Source of the DNA: JBGOUV01 sp041477815
GTDB taxonomy: Bacteria > Acidobacteriota > Terriglobia > Bryobacterales > JACQDG01
Assembly (NCBI GenBank): GCA_041477815.1
Contig: JBGOUV010000438.1
Span: forward strand, 1-5,327
DNA: 5,327 nt
Direction of reading: 5' to 3'
The translations under genes were made by a program, and so were the position numbers. The notes beneath the pieces were generated by a model. It did no database searches. It worked only from the letters and a program-made list of their open reading frames with translations, and was not told where the DNA came from. Every line of letters begins with the position of its first letter. The stretch's first letter is position 1. This document shows, piece after piece, positions 4,903-5,327 of the stretch.

Positions 4903-5327
4903 TGCGCTTACTGTCTCCGACGTCCCGCGACCGCCTCAACGAGGCGGTGGGGTTACTGTTATTGCTGGCGGGTATCGCTCTAGGTCTGAGCCTGGAGTCC
5001 TACAGCCCGCTGGACCCTTCCTGGAATACCGCCTCCCCGCACGGGCCGCAGAACCTGCTGGGTTACCCGGGCGCCTACTTTGCCGACCTGGTGTTTCAAC
5101 TCTTCGGTTTCGCGGCGGTGGCCATCCCGATTTTGACGCTGCTGCTCGGCTGGAAGTGGATCCGCTCGGAGCCGGTGGCAGCGACGCGGCTGGCCGGACT
5201 GGCGCTGCTGCTGCTGAGCGTGTGCGCCGCCCTTTCGGTGCGGGGCATCTCGTTCCAGTGGAAGGAGACGGCCGAGAGCGGCGGACTGGCCGGACGGCTG
5301 GTGACCGACCTGCTGGTGGCAGCGGTC
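4902..5327 (+). CDS. ftsK: DNA translocase FtsK, N-terminal part (cut by window end)
   Basis: The first 142 codons are present and the frame is still open at the window end. FtsK is a septum-anchored DNA pump that moves chromosome ends out of the closing division site and activates dimer resolution. The visible part is the membrane anchor: hydrophobic segments at about residues 15-30, 60-86 and 97-113, with the start of a fourth near 133. The first periplasmic loop carries the family signature YSPLDPSWNTAS (34-45), then NLLGYPGAYFADLVFQLFGFAA (51-72). The ATPase motor and gamma domain lie beyond the window. ATG 4902 is the first start in frame after an in-frame TAA at 4857-4859, and is preceded by the purine-rich AGAAGAAG. 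It has its own promoter, 63 bases after the propeller gene. Confidence 0.92.
   Translation, partial: MRLLSPTSRDRLNEAVGLLLLLAGIALGLSLESYSPLDPSWNTASPHGPQNLLGYPGAYFADLVFQLFGFAAVAIPILTLLLGWKWIRSEPVAATRLAGLALLLLSVCAALSVRGISFQWKETAESGGLAGRLVTDLLVAAV

Overview
This 5.3 kb GC-rich window most likely comes from an acidobacterium of the Solibacter/Bryobacter type. The strongest clue is the third gene, which joins a seven-bladed SBBP-type beta-propeller to a C-terminal domain matching the Solibacter-associated TIGR03437 family. This placement rests on remembered family features, not on a search.

Layout, all genes on the + strand. (1) Positions 1-305 hold no convincing gene. They contain two exact 37-bp direct copies of a hairpin-forming repeat, an inverted repeat, and a TATAAT box so close to the next ATG that the transcript should be leaderless. 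(2) 306-1595 encodes a LarA-like (nickel-pincer lactate racemase family, DUF2088) protein. (3) 1595-2446 encodes undecaprenyl-diphosphatase UppP, overlapping the previous stop by one base (TAATG). (4) 2447-2609 is intergenic. It holds a small terminator-like hairpin and a larger imperfect palindrome built from CGCAAAG-type units, resembling dispersed repeats of environmental genomes. (5) 2610-4838 encodes a secreted SBBP propeller/TIGR03437 protein with an unusual cysteine cluster and a fresh 18-bp tandem duplication. (6) 4902-5327 is the start of ftsK, cut by the window end. It has its own extended -10 promoter and a perfect 9-bp inverted repeat that pairs over its purine-rich ribosome-binding region and the A of its start codon.

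The racemase-like gene and uppP look like a two-gene, translationally coupled unit. UppP recycles the C55 lipid carrier for peptidoglycan, and FtsK couples chromosome segregation to division, so both belong to cell-envelope and division housekeeping. The secreted propeller gene between them is lineage-specific and looks like accessory DNA between housekeeping genes. No phage, CRISPR, tRNA, rRNA or complete insertion sequence is visible. I do not see an obvious new multi-gene system. The most interesting signals are the small regulatory structures (leaderless promoter with heptamer repeats, start-codon hairpin of ftsK), the two repeat elements, and the variant active site of the LarA-like protein.
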